Assembly (NCBI RefSeq): GCF_002101585.1
Contig: NZ_LQOT01000031.1
Span: 124,001-188,000, forward strand
DNA: 64,000 bases
Direction of reading: 5' to 3'
From: Mycolicibacter engbaekii
Lineage (GTDB): Bacteria; Actinomycetota; Actinomycetes; Mycobacteriales; Mycobacteriaceae
Part shown: positions 27,001 to 36,996 of the stretch, piece after piece
Position numbering within the stretch: position 1 is the stretch's first letter
How the letters are laid out: each line of letters opens with the position of its first letter
Notes under the pieces: generated by a model
What the model was told of the DNA's origin: nothing
Databases searched by the model: none
What the model saw: only the letters and a program-made list of their open reading frames with translations
Made by a program: the position numbers and the translations under genes

Positions 27001-29612
27001 GACTGCACCGGCTGGTCCTGAGCAACTATCGCGGCGTGGCGCATCGGGAGATCGACTTTCCCGACCAGGGCGTGGTGGTGGTGTGCGGCGCCAACGAGAT
27101 CGGCAAGTCCTCGATGATCGAGGCGCTGGACCTGTTGCTGGAGGCCAAGGACCGCTCGGCCAAGAAGGACGTCAAACAGGTCAAGCCCACCCATGCCGAC
27201 GTGGGGGCCGAAGTCACCGCCGAAATCAGCACCGGTCCTTACCGTTTCGTCTATCACAAGCGGTTCCACAAGGCGCCCCAGACCCAGCTGACCATCCTTG
27301 AGCCGCGCCGCGAGCAGCTCACCGGCGACGAGGCGCACGACCGGGTCCGCGCCATGCTGGCCGAGACCATGGACACCGGCCTGTGGCAGGCCCAGCGGGT
27401 GCTGCAGGCGTCGGCTACCGCGGCGGTGGACTTGTCGGGCTGCGATGCGCTGTCTCGGGCGCTGGACGTCGCCGCCGGCGACACCGCCACCCTCAGCGGC
27501 ACCGAGCCGCTGCTCATCGAGCGGATCGAGGCCGAGTACGCCCGCTACTTCACCGCGACCGGGCGTCCCACCGGCGAGTGGGCCGGCGCCATCGCCGCGC
27601 TGGCCGACGCCGACGCCGAGGTGGCGCGGTGCGCCGAGCTGCTCGCCGAAGTCGACGACCGGGTGCACCGGCACGCCGCGCTGTCCGAGCAGCTGGCCCG
27701 GCTGACCGCCGAGCAGGCCGCCGCGGACGCCCGGCACAGTGCGGCGCGGGCGGCCGCCGACACCATCGCCGACTTGCGCGGCCGGCTGCGCGATGCGCAG
27801 TTGGTGGCCACCGCGGCCCAAGCGACCTGCACCGCCACCGACACCGCCGTCGCCGAACGGCAGCGGCTGCGCGATGACCTCGAAGCGCGGGCGGCGGCAA
27901 TCGGCCTGCTGGACACCGAGATCGACGGCGCCGTCCAAGCCCAGGCGGCCGCCGAGGCCGAGGCCGTCAAGGCCCAGGCCGCCGCTGCCGAGGCCGCGCA
28001 CGCCGTGGTGGTTGCCGCCGAAGGCGTCGCATCCGCCCGCCGCGCCGCCGACCAGCTCGCGGCGCGCGAGGAGGCGGACCGGCTCGCCGACCGGCTCGCC
28101 CGGATCGACGCCAACGCGGCACAGCTGGCCCCGGTGGTCGAAGAGCTGGCGCAGATCGTCGTGACCGAGCCGATCCTGCGCCGCATCGAAGCGGCGTCCG
28201 CAGCGTGCGACCGTACCGGCGCCTCGCTGGCCGCGATCTCGGCGACTCTGGAACTGACCGCAGCCGCCGACATCGAGCTGACGATCGGTGGTGCGCACAC
28301 CGCGCTGCCCGCCGGCCAGAGCTGGAGCGGCACGGTGACCGACGCGCTGGAGGTCGGCCTTCCCGGTGTGCTGACCGTGCGCGTGCGCCCCGGTGACAGC
28401 GCACGCGAGGCCGGCGCCGCACATGATGCGGCACGCACCGAGCTGGCCGAGGCCCTGGCGGCCGCGGGGGTGGCTGAGCCGGAGCAGGCGCGTCAGGCCG
28501 ACCAGCGGCGCCGCGAACTGGAAGGCAACCGCGACCAGCTCAGTGCCGCGCTGGCGGCGTTGCGCGGTGACGACGACATCGAGGCGTTGCGTCAGCGGCT
28601 GACCCGGCTGCGCGCCGAGCACGGCGAGGCCGGCGCCGGGGTCACACCGGAGCAGGTCCGTGCCGACCGTGACGCCGCCGAAGCGCTACGGGACGAGGCC
28701 GACGCCGCCTGCGAGAGCCTGCGCCGGGCCTCCCACGACGCCGCCGCCCGCCGCGCGGAGGCCGCCAGCCGGCTGACGCTGCTGCGCGATAAGGCGGCGG
28801 CCCAACGCACCGAGGTGGAGGCCATCGGCCAACGCCTCGCCGCGCAGCGGGCCACCCTCGGCGACGCCGAGCTCATGGCCGCCGCGGAGGCGAACACCCA
28901 GGCGTTGCGCATCGCCGGGGAGCGTGTGACCGAGCTGTCCGACCAGCTCGGCGCTGCCGAGCCCGGCACGGTGGAGGCCGAACTCACGGCCGCGCAGGCC
29001 GCGGCGGAAGACCTGCGTGCGCGGCATACCGAGACCGCCCGCGCCCTGCACGAGGTGGAGGTCGAACTCGCCGTGTTCGGCACCCAGGGCCGGCGGGGCC
29101 AGCTCGACGCCGCGCAGACTGCCCGCGAACACGCTGCGGCCGAACATGATCGGATCGGGCGCCGAGCGCGGGCCGCCAAACTGCTGCGTTCGACCATCTT
29201 CCGCCACCGAGACGACACCCGCCGGCGCTACGTCGAGCCGTTCCGCGCCGAGATTCAGCGGCTGGGCGCGCACGTCTTCGGCTCGGACTTCGAAGTCGAC
29301 ATCGACACCGACCTGAAGATCTGCGCCCGCACGCTGCGGGGCCGCACCGTGCCGTATGAGTCGCTGTCCGGTGGCGCCAAGGAGCAGCTGGGAATCCTGA
29401 CCCGGCTGGCCGGGGCGGCCCTGGTGGCCAAGGAGGACAGCGTCCCGGTGGTGATCGACGACGCGCTCGGCTTCACCGACCCGGATCGCCTGGAGAAGAT
29501 GGGTGCGGTGTTCGACGCGGTCGGCTCACACGGGCAGGTGATCGTGTTGACGTGCAGCCCGGACCGCTACCGCAGCGTGACCGGTGCCCACCGCATCGAG
29601 CTGAGCGCCTGA
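26997..29612 (+). CDS. SbcC/Rad50-like AAA ATPase (Rv1278-like)
   Basis: An 871-residue SMC-type ATPase. Walker A CGANEIGKSS is at residues 30-39; long Ala/Glu/Arg-rich coiled coils occupy about 190-420 and 470-770; the C-terminal lobe has the ABC signature LSGGAKEQL and Walker B VPVVIDDALGFTD. A compact non-coiled insert near residues 420-465 interrupts the coil. I do not see a CxxC zinc hook, so it may dimerise differently from Rad50. Two lobes come together to bind ATP and regulate the partner nuclease. Equivalent to Rv1278 in order and size. Confidence 0.92.
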   Translation: MRLHRLVLSNYRGVAHREIDFPDQGVVVVCGANEIGKSSMIEALDLLLEAKDRSAKKDVKQVKPTHADVGAEVTAEISTGPYRFVYHKRFHKAPQTQLTILEPRREQLTGDEAHDRVRAMLAETMDTGLWQAQRVLQASATAAVDLSGCDALSRALDVAAGDTATLSGTEPLLIERIEAEYARYFTATGRPTGEWAGAIAALADADAEVARCAELLAEVDDRVHRHAALSEQLARLTAEQAAADARHSAARAAADTIADLRGRLRDAQLVATAAQATCTATDTAVAERQRLRDDLEARAAAIGLLDTEIDGAVQAQAAAEAEAVKAQAAAAEAAHAVVVAAEGVASARRAADQLAAREEADRLADRLARIDANAAQLAPVVEELAQIVVTEPILRRIEAASAACDRTGASLAAISATLELTAAADIELTIGGAHTALPAGQSWSGTVTDALEVGLPGVLTVRVRPGDSAREAGAAHDAARTELAEALAAAGVAEPEQARQADQRRRELEGNRDQLSAALAALRGDDDIEALRQRLTRLRAEHGEAGAGVTPEQVRADRDAAEALRDEADAACESLRRASHDAAARRAEAASRLTLLRDKAAAQRTEVEAIGQRLAAQRATLGDAELMAAAEANTQALRIAGERVTELSDQLGAAEPGTVEAELTAAQAAAEDLRARHTETARALHEVEVELAVFGTQGRRGQLDAAQTAREHAAAEHDRIGRRARAAKLLRSTIFRHRDDTRRRYVEPFRAEIQRLGAHVFGSDFEVDIDTDLKICARTLRGRTVPYESLSGGAKEQLGILTRLAGAALVAKEDSVPVVIDDALGFTDPDRLEKMGAVFDAVGSHGQVIVLTCSPDRYRSVTGAHRIELSA

Positions 29613-29652
29613 GCCTAGCGGGCGAGCTGAGCGCCTGCGGGCGCCAGCTGTC

Positions 29653-29683
29653 GCCGAATGTGTAACCAGACCGCAAATTCGGC
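29653..29683. terminator. Hairpin between convergent sbcC-like and oppA genes
   Basis: GCCGAAT and ATTCGGC, 7-bp perfect arms with a 17-nt loop, in the 124-bp gap between facing genes. A second small stem GCGCC/GGCGC lies just upstream. Plausible bidirectional terminator. Confidence 0.4.
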
Positions 29684-29736
29684 GGAATTCTCGAACTCAG
29701 TACACGTTCGGCGGCCCGGGGGCGACGAGTTGCGAC

Positions 29737-31461
29737 TCAGTCCTTCATGAACCCGATCACGGTGTAGTCGAGATCCGCCAGACCGGGCGCGCCGAAGTTC
29801 GCCAGGGAACTGCGCACCGCGACGTTGCCGGTGGTCTGGATCAACGGCAGGCTGAACCCCTCGGCCCACAGCAGGCTGTCGACCTCGTTGGCCCGGGCAC
29901 GAGCCACCGCCGGGTCAAGCGCTTCCAGCGTCTCCTCGATCTTGGCGTCGATGGCCGGGCTGCCGATCTTGCCGAAGTTGGCCTCGCCGTAGGAGGCGGA
30001 GATCTGCGTCAGACCCGCCAGAGGGAACGCGTCACCGACCCAGCTGAATTGGGCGATGTCGAAGTCGCCCACATTGACGTAGTCGGTGAAGAAGCCGCCC
30101 CCGGCCTTGGCGTCCAGCTGCAGCTTGACCCCGATCTGGGCCAGATTGTGTTGAGCGACTTGGGCGAACTGCCGAGTGCTCGACGCGTCGTAGAACAGGT
30201 GCCGGATCACCAGCGGCCGGCCGTCCTTCTCCCGGAACTTTCCGTTGCGCCGCCAGCCGAGTTCGTCGAGTTCGCGGGCGGCGCGGTCCGGGTCGTAGGC
30301 CACCACCGCACTGTTGTCCTGGTAGCCCTCCTGGCCGGCGACATAGATGTGGTTGTTCAGCGGCACCGGATCTGCGGTCAGGCCCCGCTGGGTGACCTTG
30401 GCGATCGTGGACCGGTCGATGCCGCGCATGACCGCCAGCCGCAGCGCCTTGTCGGCCAGGATGGCGCCGGGCGCACCGTTGAAGGTGAAGTGATTCCAGG
30501 CCGGGGTGGGGGCACGGCGGATCGAGATGCCCTCGGTGCGCCGCGCGATGGTCAACTGGTCGAGGGTGGCCACCCCGGTGGCGTCGATGGTGTGGTTCTG
30601 CAGCGCCGGCATCCGGGCCGCCTCGTCGAGCACCAGGTAGGTGATGGTGTCCAGCTTCGGGCGCTTGCCCCACCAGGCGGGGTTGCGGGTCAAGGTGATG
30701 CGCTGGCTGGTGCGGTCCAGGGTTGACAGCACGAACGGGCCGGCCGAGGGGCCCGGCTTGCTCAGCTGGGCCTTGTTGAAGGTCTCCGGGTCGGCGGTCA
30801 TGCTGGCGGGCAACAGCATCGAGTTGCCCGCGAACATGCCGCGCCACTCCGCGTAGGGCTTGGCGAAGCGCATCACGGCCTGCCGGTCGTCGACACCGCG
30901 GGTCACCGAGGCGACGCGTTCGGCGCCGTTGGTGGTCGCGATCGCGTACCGGCTGTCGGCGCCGCTGGTGGCATGGATCTGGCTGGCGATGTCCTTCCAG
31001 CTCAGCGGTGTCCCGTCACTCCACACCGCTTTCGGGTTGATGGTGTAGGTGACCACCTGGGGGTTGGTGCCGGTCAGCTCCACGCTGGTGAAGTAGTCGG
31101 TGTCCACGGTCGCCGAGCCGTCCGGCCCGATGATGAATGCCCGCGGCATGGTGGCCTTGAGCATGGCGGCGTTCTCGGCCAGGTTTCCGTCGATGTGCAG
31201 CGGGTTGAAGTTCGGGGGGAACTGGGTCATCGACAGCCGCAGGTTGCCGCCGTCGCGGAGTCTGGCGGGGTCCTGCGGATTGATGTCGCTGGCGGTGCCG
31301 ACGGCGGCGGTGCCTTCCGGGGCGGTGATGTCGACGGCCGAGCAGCCGCTGAGCACCAGGCCGGTCGCGCACAGTGCGGCAACCACCCGTTTGACTCTGC
31401 GCCCACCAGGCGCCCTGCTCGCAAAACTTCGTGGCGAGCGCAGAGTCAACGTGGGGGTCAT
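29737..31461 (-). CDS. oppA: Oligopeptide-binding lipoprotein OppA
   Basis: A 574-residue extracytoplasmic solute-binding protein of family 5. The signal peptide ends in the lipobox LSGC (Cys40). The mature region shows the family's [20 protein letters not shown] and [15 protein letters not shown] segments, which form the peptide-binding cleft. It captures peptides for the OppBCD permease. It is the last gene of oppB-oppC-oppD-oppA and overlaps the oppD stop as ATGA. The M. tuberculosis equivalent, Rv1280c, binds peptides including glutathione. No GC anomaly was seen. Confidence 0.94.
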   Translation of the reverse strand: MTPTLTLRSPRSFASRAPGGRRVKRVVAALCATGLVLSGCSAVDITAPEGTAAVGTASDINPQDPARLRDGGNLRLSMTQFPPNFNPLHIDGNLAENAAMLKATMPRAFIIGPDGSATVDTDYFTSVELTGTNPQVVTYTINPKAVWSDGTPLSWKDIASQIHATSGADSRYAIATTNGAERVASVTRGVDDRQAVMRFAKPYAEWRGMFAGNSMLLPASMTADPETFNKAQLSKPGPSAGPFVLSTLDRTSQRITLTRNPAWWGKRPKLDTITYLVLDEAARMPALQNHTIDATGVATLDQLTIARRTEGISIRRAPTPAWNHFTFNGAPGAILADKALRLAVMRGIDRSTIAKVTQRGLTADPVPLNNHIYVAGQEGYQDNSAVVAYDPDRAARELDELGWRRNGKFREKDGRPLVIRHLFYDASSTRQFAQVAQHNLAQIGVKLQLDAKAGGGFFTDYVNVGDFDIAQFSWVGDAFPLAGLTQISASYGEANFGKIGSPAIDAKIEETLEALDPAVARARANEVDSLLWAEGFSLPLIQTTGNVAVRSSLANFGAPGLADLDYTVIGFMKD

Positions 31462-33290
31462 GAGGTCACCACCGGCTGCGGTACGGCGGCCAGCAGCTGC
31501 CGGGTGTATTCGTGCTGCGGATCGCCGAAAACCTGGTCCGCCTCGCCCTGCTCGACGATCTCCCCGGCGAGCATCACGGCCACGCTGTGGGCCAGGTGCT
31601 TGACCACCGAGAGGTCATGCGACACAAACAGGTACGACAGACCGAACTGCTGCTGCAGATCCAGCAGCAGGTTGATGATCCCGGCCTGAATGGACACGTC
31701 GAGAGCCGACACCGGCTCGTCGAGCGCCAGGATCTTCGGTCGCAACGCCAACGCCCGGGCGATGCCGATCCGCTGCTTCTGCCCGCCGGAGAATTCCGAG
31801 GGGTAGCGCAGCGCGTCGCCACGGCGCAGCCCCACCAGCTCCAGCAGCTCGGCCACCCGGGCATGGATCGCGGCCTTGTCGAAACCATTGGCGCGCAGCG
31901 GTTCGGCCAGCAGGTCAAACACCGGAAGGCGTGGATCCAGGGAGGCCACCGGGTCCTGGAACACCACCTGCAGGTCTTTCCGCAGGGCGCGACGGCCGTC
32001 ACGGGTCAATGTCGCGACATCGCTGCCCAGCACCTCGATCGACCCGGACTGCGGCGCGGCCAGCTCCAGAACCTGGTGCAAGGTGGTGGATTTGCCCGAG
32101 CCGGATTCGCCGACGATCGCCAGGGTGCGGCCTTGCCGCAACTCGAAGCTCACGCCGGAGACCGCGCGCACCTCGCCGGCCCGGCGCCGCAGCAGCCCCT
32201 TGGTCAGCGGGTAGGTCTTCACCAGATCGCGGACCCGCAGCACGGTGGGGGAGTCGCCGGCGGGCTCGGCGGCCACCTCGGTGCGCACCCGGTAGATGTC
32301 GGCGGCGCTGCGCCCGGTGACCTGGTCGGTGTGGATGCACGCCGCCGTATGGTCGGCCCCGACGGGCAGCAGCGCCGGCTCCGCCTCCAGGCAGTCGGCG
32401 GCGGCCAGGGGGCAGCGCGGGGCGAACGGGCAACCCGCCTCGATGCCGGCCGTCAGCGACGGTGGCGCCCCGGGGATCGGCACCAGCCGGGTGCCCTGGG
32501 GCGCGTCCAGGCGTGGCACCGAACCCAACAGTCCCACCGTGTATGGCATCCGCCGGTCCCGGTAAAGAACCTCCACCGGCGCAGACTCCACCACCTTCCC
32601 GGCGTACATCACCAGTGCCCGGTCGGCGAATTCGGCGACCACGCCCAGGTCGTGGGTGATGATCAGCACCCCGGCGCCGGTCGCGTCTCGAGCCGTCCGC
32701 AGGACATCCAGGATCTGGGCCTGCACGGTCACGTCCAGGGCGGTGGTGGGCTCGTCGCAGATGAGCAGGTCCGGGTCGCAGGCGATCGCGATGGCGATCA
32801 CCACGCGTTGGCGTTCGCCGCCGGACAGCTCGTGCGGAAACGCCCGCGCCCGCTGCTCCGGGCGGGCGATCCCCACCAACTCCAGCAACTCGACCGCACG
32901 GCGGCGCGCCGCGGCGCGACCCACCTGCGGTTGGTGTACCTCGATGGCCTCGGCGATCTGGTCGCCCACCGTGTACACCGGGGTGAGCGCCGACATCGGA
33001 TCCTGGAACACCATCCCGATCGAGGCGCCACGCACCTTCGACATCGCGGTGTCGCCCAACCCGATCAGCTGGCGGCCCTGCAGCCGAACCGAACCGGACA
33101 CCTGCGCGTACTCCGGGAGCAGTCCCATCACGGCCATCGCCGCCGCGGACTTCCCCGAGCCCGACTCACCGACCATCGCCACCACTTCGCCGGCGTTCAC
33201 GTGGTAGCTGACGCCGCGCACCGCGCGCACCGCGTCTGTTCCGGCGCCGAATGTCACTGCCAGGTCGGCGACTTCCAGCAGGGCGCTCAT
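31458..33290 (-). CDS. oppD: Oligopeptide ABC transporter ATPase OppD (two fused nucleotide-binding domains)
   Basis: A 610-residue protein with two ATPase domains in one chain, corresponding to OppD and OppF of other bacteria. Domain 1: Walker [10 protein letters not shown], signature LSGGERQR. Domain 2: Walker [10 protein letters not shown], signature FSGGQKQR, Walker [12 protein letters not shown]. Between them is a cysteine-rich segment ([14 protein letters not shown]) typical of peptide transporter ATPases, which in the mycobacterial transporter is reported to hold a metal cluster. The ATG at 33290 overlaps the oppC stop. It powers the OppBC channel in the cytoplasm. Confidence 0.94.
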   Translation of the reverse strand: MSALLEVADLAVTFGAGTDAVRAVRGVSYHVNAGEVVAMVGESGSGKSAAAMAVMGLLPEYAQVSGSVRLQGRQLIGLGDTAMSKVRGASIGMVFQDPMSALTPVYTVGDQIAEAIEVHQPQVGRAAARRRAVELLELVGIARPEQRARAFPHELSGGERQRVVIAIAIACDPDLLICDEPTTALDVTVQAQILDVLRTARDATGAGVLIITHDLGVVAEFADRALVMYAGKVVESAPVEVLYRDRRMPYTVGLLGSVPRLDAPQGTRLVPIPGAPPSLTAGIEAGCPFAPRCPLAAADCLEAEPALLPVGADHTAACIHTDQVTGRSAADIYRVRTEVAAEPAGDSPTVLRVRDLVKTYPLTKGLLRRRAGEVRAVSGVSFELRQGRTLAIVGESGSGKSTTLHQVLELAAPQSGSIEVLGSDVATLTRDGRRALRKDLQVVFQDPVASLDPRLPVFDLLAEPLRANGFDKAAIHARVAELLELVGLRRGDALRYPSEFSGGQKQRIGIARALALRPKILALDEPVSALDVSIQAGIINLLLDLQQQFGLSYLFVSHDLSVVKHLAHSVAVMLAGEIVEQGEADQVFGDPQHEYTRQLLAAVPQPVVTS

Positions 33291-34165
33291 CGGCGGCCCC
33301 GCAGCGTCGCGGCATCGGGGTCCAGGGCGTCGCGCAGGCCGTCGCCGGCGAGGTTGGCGCACACCAGGATGGTGATCAGCACCCCGGCCGGGAACAGGAA
33401 CACCCACGGGAAGGTGATGGCTGAGGCGGTGCCGTCGGCGATCAGGGTGCCCAGCGAGACATCGGGTGGCTGGATGCCGAAACCGAGATAGCTCAGGCCG
33501 GTTTCGGCCAGGATCGCCACCGCGACGTTGAGTGCGGTGTCGATGATCAGAATGGACGCCACGTTGGGCACCACGTGGTCGATGATGATGCGCCGGCTGG
33601 AGACACCCATATATCTTGCGGCCCGGATGAATTCGCGTTCCCGCAGGCTCATGGTGAGCCCACGCACCATGCGGGCGCTGATCATCCAGCTGAACCCGGC
33701 CAGCAACAGCACCAGCAGGGCGATGTTGCCGCTGTTCTTGGTGCGCGGGGTGATGATCGCGATCAGGATGAATGCCGGAACCACCAGGAGCAGGTCCACC
33801 AGCCACATCAGCACGCGGTCGCGCCAGCCGCCGAAATATCCCGAGATCGCCCCCACCGTCGCGGCGATCACCGTGGAGATCAGCGCCACGCACACCCCGA
33901 TCAGCATCGACTTCTGCATGCCCCGCAGGATCTGCGCCAACAGATCCTGCCCGAGCGCGTTGGTGCCCAGCCAGTGGTGGGCACCCGGGGGAACCAGCAG
34001 GGCGTCGTAGTCCAGGTCGGTGTAGGAGTAGGGCAGCAGACCCGGCAGCGTGTAGCAGCCCACGAACATCACCGCCAGCAGCGCCAGCGCGCCGACCGCG
34101 CTGCGGCTGCGCAGGAACCGGCGCAGCACCAGCGTGCGCCGTGAGGCGAACTCGATCTGGGTCAT
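33287..34165 (-). CDS. oppC: Oligopeptide ABC transporter permease OppC
   Basis: About 292 residues from ATG 34165, which has an AGAGGGGG ribosome site 8-9 nt upstream and gives the length I recall for Rv1282c. An in-frame ATG at 34207 overlaps the oppB stop as ATGA and would add 14 residues; the shorter form is preferred. The protein has six predicted membrane helices and the permease EAA loop ([19 protein letters not shown]). It pairs with OppB to form the channel. Confidence 0.93.
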   Translation of the reverse strand: MTQIEFASRRTLVLRRFLRSRSAVGALALLAVMFVGCYTLPGLLPYSYTDLDYDALLVPPGAHHWLGTNALGQDLLAQILRGMQKSMLIGVCVALISTVIAATVGAISGYFGGWRDRVLMWLVDLLLVVPAFILIAIITPRTKNSGNIALLVLLLAGFSWMISARMVRGLTMSLREREFIRAARYMGVSSRRIIIDHVVPNVASILIIDTALNVAVAILAETGLSYLGFGIQPPDVSLGTLIADGTASAITFPWVFLFPAGVLITILVCANLAGDGLRDALDPDAATLRGRR

Positions 34166-34203
34166 CGGCGCCGCCCCCTCTTGGCGGCCCTCGGCGGCGC
34201 GGC

Positions 34204-35181
34204 TCATGACACCCGCACCCGCGGGTCGAGCAGGGCGTAGATGACGTCGGAGAGCAGCCCGGCCAGCAGCACCACCGCGCCGGAGAACACCGTGATGGCC
34301 GCGACGATATTGGTGTCCTGGGTGGCCACGCCCTGCACCACCCACTCGCCCATGCCGTGCCAGCCGAAGATCTTCTCGACGAACACCGCGCCGGTGACCA
34401 GCCCGGCCACCCCGTAGGCGAACAGGGTCGCCATCGGGATGAGCGCGGTGCGCAGCCCGTGTTTGAACAGGGCGCGCCGGCGGGTCAGGCCCTTGGCCCG
34501 TGCGGTGCGGATGAAGTCCTGGCCCAGCACGTCGAGCATCGCGTTGCGCTGATAGCGGCTGAAGCTGGCGGCCGCGCCCAGCGCCAGGGTCAGCGACGGC
34601 AGCACCAGGTGCTGCAGCCGATCGGCCAGCCCCGGCCAGAACCCGGTCACCAGGCCCGGGGAGGTCTCGCCGGTGTAGTCGAAGAGTTGGGTGCCCAGCG
34701 CCCAGTTCACCCGCAGCGCGCTCAAGATCACCAGGTTGGCCAGTACGAAGGTGGGCACCGAGAGGATCAGCAGCGCCGCCAGGGTGATGACGCGGTCCGA
34801 CAGCCGGTACTGGCGTACCGCCCCCCACGCGCCGGCCACCACGCCGATCACGGTGCCGGCCAGCGAACCGACGACCAGCAGGCGCAGGCTGACCCCGACG
34901 CGTCGGCCCAGTTCGCCGGAGACCGGCTGGCCGGTGACGGTGACGCCGAAGTCGCCGCGCACCGCGTGCGAGGCCCAGTGCGCGTAACGCAGCGGAATCG
35001 GCTTGTCCAAGCCCAGTTCGGCGGCTTTGGCGTCGATGACGGCCTGCGGTGGACGTGGGTTGCGCTGCATGAGGCTGTCCAGCGGCGCGAAGGCCAGGGA
35101 GGTCAGGCAGAACGTCAGGAACGAGGCCAGGCCCAGCAGCACCAGATAGTTCAGCGCCCGCCCGGCCAGAAACCGCGTCAT
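34204..35181 (-). CDS. oppB: Oligopeptide ABC transporter permease OppB
   Basis: A 325-residue inner-membrane permease, first gene of the opp operon and the same length as I recall for Rv1283c. It shows the OppB N-terminal [18 protein letters not shown] helix, a periplasmic loop (residues 35-95), and the EAA motif [19 protein letters not shown] that docks on OppD. The 183-bp gap to the divergent carbonic anhydrase gene must hold its promoter, which I could not assign. Confidence 0.94.
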   Translation of the reverse strand: MTRFLAGRALNYLVLLGLASFLTFCLTSLAFAPLDSLMQRNPRPPQAVIDAKAAELGLDKPIPLRYAHWASHAVRGDFGVTVTGQPVSGELGRRVGVSLRLLVVGSLAGTVIGVVAGAWGAVRQYRLSDRVITLAALLILSVPTFVLANLVILSALRVNWALGTQLFDYTGETSPGLVTGFWPGLADRLQHLVLPSLTLALGAAASFSRYQRNAMLDVLGQDFIRTARAKGLTRRRALFKHGLRTALIPMATLFAYGVAGLVTGAVFVEKIFGWHGMGEWVVQGVATQDTNIVAAITVFSGAVVLLAGLLSDVIYALLDPRVRVS

Positions 35182-35291
35182 GGCCCACAGGGTAGAGGGC
35201 CGCGGCGCGACCGCGCCGGATGCGCCTTGCCGATCTGCGCTCGTGTCCGGGGCGGGGGCGAGTGGGAAAGAAACTCGGCTGATTTTTACCC

Positions 35292-35320
35292 GTGAAATCC
35301 CCGAGAACCTTCACTAGGCT
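35292..35320 (+). promoter_or_regulatory. Candidate carbonic anhydrase promoter
   Basis: GTGAAA (35292-35297), 17-nt spacer, TAGGCT (35315-35320). The predicted start point would leave a leader of roughly 38 nt ending in a GAAAGAGAGA ribosome site before the GTG. Consensus match only. Confidence 0.4.
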
Positions 35321-35364
35321 CCGCACGACTCCGGCACCACTAATCCGACAGAAAGAGAGAACCT

Positions 35365-35856
35365 GTGACCGTCACCGACGAGTACCTGGCCAACAACGCG
35401 GAATACGCGAAGACCTTCACCGGCCCGCTGCCCATGCCGCCGAGCAAGCACGTCGCGATCGTCGCCTGCATGGACGCTCGCCTGGACGTCTATCGTCTGC
35501 TGGGCCTCAACGAGGGCGAGGCGCACACCATCCGCAACGCCGGCGGCGTGGTCTCCGACGACGCGATCCGCTCGCTGGCGATCAGCCAGCGGCTGCTGGG
35601 CACCCGCGAGATCATCCTGATCCACCACACCGACTGCGGGATGCTGACGTTCACCGACGACGACTTCAAGCGGTCCATCCTGGAGGAGACCGGCATCCGC
35701 CCGACCTGGTCGGCCGAGGCGTTCCCCGACGCCGCCGAGGACGTCCGCCAGTCGCTGCGGCGGATCCAGGCCAGCCCTTTCATCACCGCCACGACGTCGC
35801 TGCGCGGGTTCGTGTTCGACGTCGCCACCGGCAAGCTCGACGAGGTCACGCTGTAA
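35365..35856 (+). CDS. canA: Beta-class carbonic anhydrase
   Basis: A 163-residue zinc enzyme interconverting CO2 and bicarbonate. Zinc ligands are Cys35 in VACMDARLD, and His and Cys in HHTDCGML (about residues 88-91); the Asp-Arg dyad follows Cys35. GTG start with a GAAAGAGAGA ribosome site. Identical length to Rv1284, which is described as an essential or growth-supporting carbonic anhydrase. Monocistronic, bounded downstream by a strong hairpin and the sulfate-activation operon. Confidence 0.95.
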   Translation: MTVTDEYLANNAEYAKTFTGPLPMPPSKHVAIVACMDARLDVYRLLGLNEGEAHTIRNAGGVVSDDAIRSLAISQRLLGTREIILIHHTDCGMLTFTDDDFKRSILEETGIRPTWSAEAFPDAAEDVRQSLRRIQASPFITATTSLRGFVFDVATGKLDEVTL

Positions 35857-35902
35857 TTCCCGCACCTGCCCTGCGGGGTGGGTGAGGTCTGGTGCAACGC
35901 GG

Positions 35903-35938
35903 TGCGGGGCCCCCTGTCGCAAGGCAGCGGGCCCCGCA
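35903..35938 (+). terminator. Terminator hairpin after carbonic anhydrase
   Basis: TGCGGGGCCC and GGGCCCCGCA form a 10-bp perfect stem around a 16-nt loop, 46 nt after the stop. Among the strongest hairpins in the window; no U-tract. Confidence 0.65.
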
Positions 35939-35960
35939 TCGTGCGTTGGCATGCGTCACG

Positions 35961-36026
35961 TTGACAGCACCGCGGTGCGACTGGTTGCATAGCCAGCTAT
36001 AACCAATAAATATGGTAAGTCTCACC
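35961..36026 (+). promoter_or_regulatory. A/T-rich regulatory region upstream of cysD
   Basis: A distinctly A/T-rich island (about 35988-36026) in otherwise GC-rich DNA, with TTGACA at 35961-35966, TATAAC at 35998-36003 and TATGGT near 36010. Imperfect dyads are present (GGTT..ATAG / CTAT.ACC). Likely promoter and regulator site for the sulfate-activation operon; exact elements are unresolved. Confidence 0.4.
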
Positions 36027-36057
36027 AAGATTACCGGGTATCCCTGGCAAGGAAGTC

Positions 36058-36996
36058 ATGACCAGTAACGTCGCCGCGCCGCCGGAAGCCACCACGGCCG
36101 GGCAGTACCAGCTCACGCATCTGCGCACGCTGGAGGCCGAGGCCATCCACATCATCCGGGAGGTGGCCGCGGAGTTCGAACGTCCGGTGCTGCTGTTCTC
36201 CGGCGGCAAGGACTCCATCGTCATGCTGCATCTGGCCGTCAAGGCGTTCCGGCCGGGCCGGCTGCCGTTCCCGGTGATGCACGTCGACACCGGCCACAAC
36301 TTCGAAGAGGTCATCGCCGCGCGCGACGAGCTCGTCGCCGAGACCGGAGTCCGGCTGGTGGTGGCCTCGGTGCAAGACGACATCGACGCCGGGCGGGTGG
36401 TCGACGACGGTCCGTCGCGCAACCCCTTGCAGACCGTCACCCTGTTGCGTGCGATCCGGGAGAACAAGTTCGACGCCGCGTTCGGCGGCGCCCGGCGCGA
36501 CGAGGAGAAGGCCCGCGCCAAGGAGCGGGTGTTCAGCTTCCGTGACGAGTTCGGCCAGTGGGACCCCAAGGCCCAGCGCCCCGAGCTGTGGAACCTGTAC
36601 AACGGCCGGCACCGCAAGGGCGAACACATCCGGGCGTTCCCGCTGTCGAACTGGACCGAGTTCGACATCTGGTCCTACATCGGCACCGAGCAGATCGCCC
36701 TGCCGTCGATCTATTTCGCGCACCAGCGCAAGGTCTTCCGGCGCGACGGAATGCTGCTGGCCGACCACGAGTTCCTGCGGCCCGCCGACGGCGAAGAGGT
36801 GTTCGAGACCTCCGTCCGGTTCCGCACGGTCGGCGACGTCACCTGCACGGGCTGTGTGGAGTCCACGGCGGCCACCGTGGAGGAGGTGATCGCCGAGACA
36901 GCGGTCTCGCGGCTCACCGAGCGGGGCGCGACGCGCGCGGACGACCGGATCTCCGAAGCAGGCATGGAAGACCGCAAGAGGCAGGGGTATTTCTGA
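36058..36996 (+). CDS. cysD: Sulfate adenylyltransferase small subunit CysD
   Basis: A 312-residue subunit that catalyses ATP + sulfate to APS with CysN. The PP-loop is FSGGKDSIVML (about residues 46-56) and the C-terminal region contains the RRDEEKARAKERVFSFRD stretch characteristic of CysD. ATG 36058 has an AAGGAAG ribosome site. First gene of cysD-cysNC-cysQ; its stop overlaps the cysNC start (TGATG). Feeds cysteine, mycothiol and sulfolipid biosynthesis. Equivalent to Rv1285. Confidence 0.96.
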   Translation: MTSNVAAPPEATTAGQYQLTHLRTLEAEAIHIIREVAAEFERPVLLFSGGKDSIVMLHLAVKAFRPGRLPFPVMHVDTGHNFEEVIAARDELVAETGVRLVVASVQDDIDAGRVVDDGPSRNPLQTVTLLRAIRENKFDAAFGGARRDEEKARAKERVFSFRDEFGQWDPKAQRPELWNLYNGRHRKGEHIRAFPLSNWTEFDIWSYIGTEQIALPSIYFAHQRKVFRRDGMLLADHEFLRPADGEEVFETSVRFRTVGDVTCTGCVESTAATVEEVIAETAVSRLTERGATRADDRISEAGMEDRKRQGYF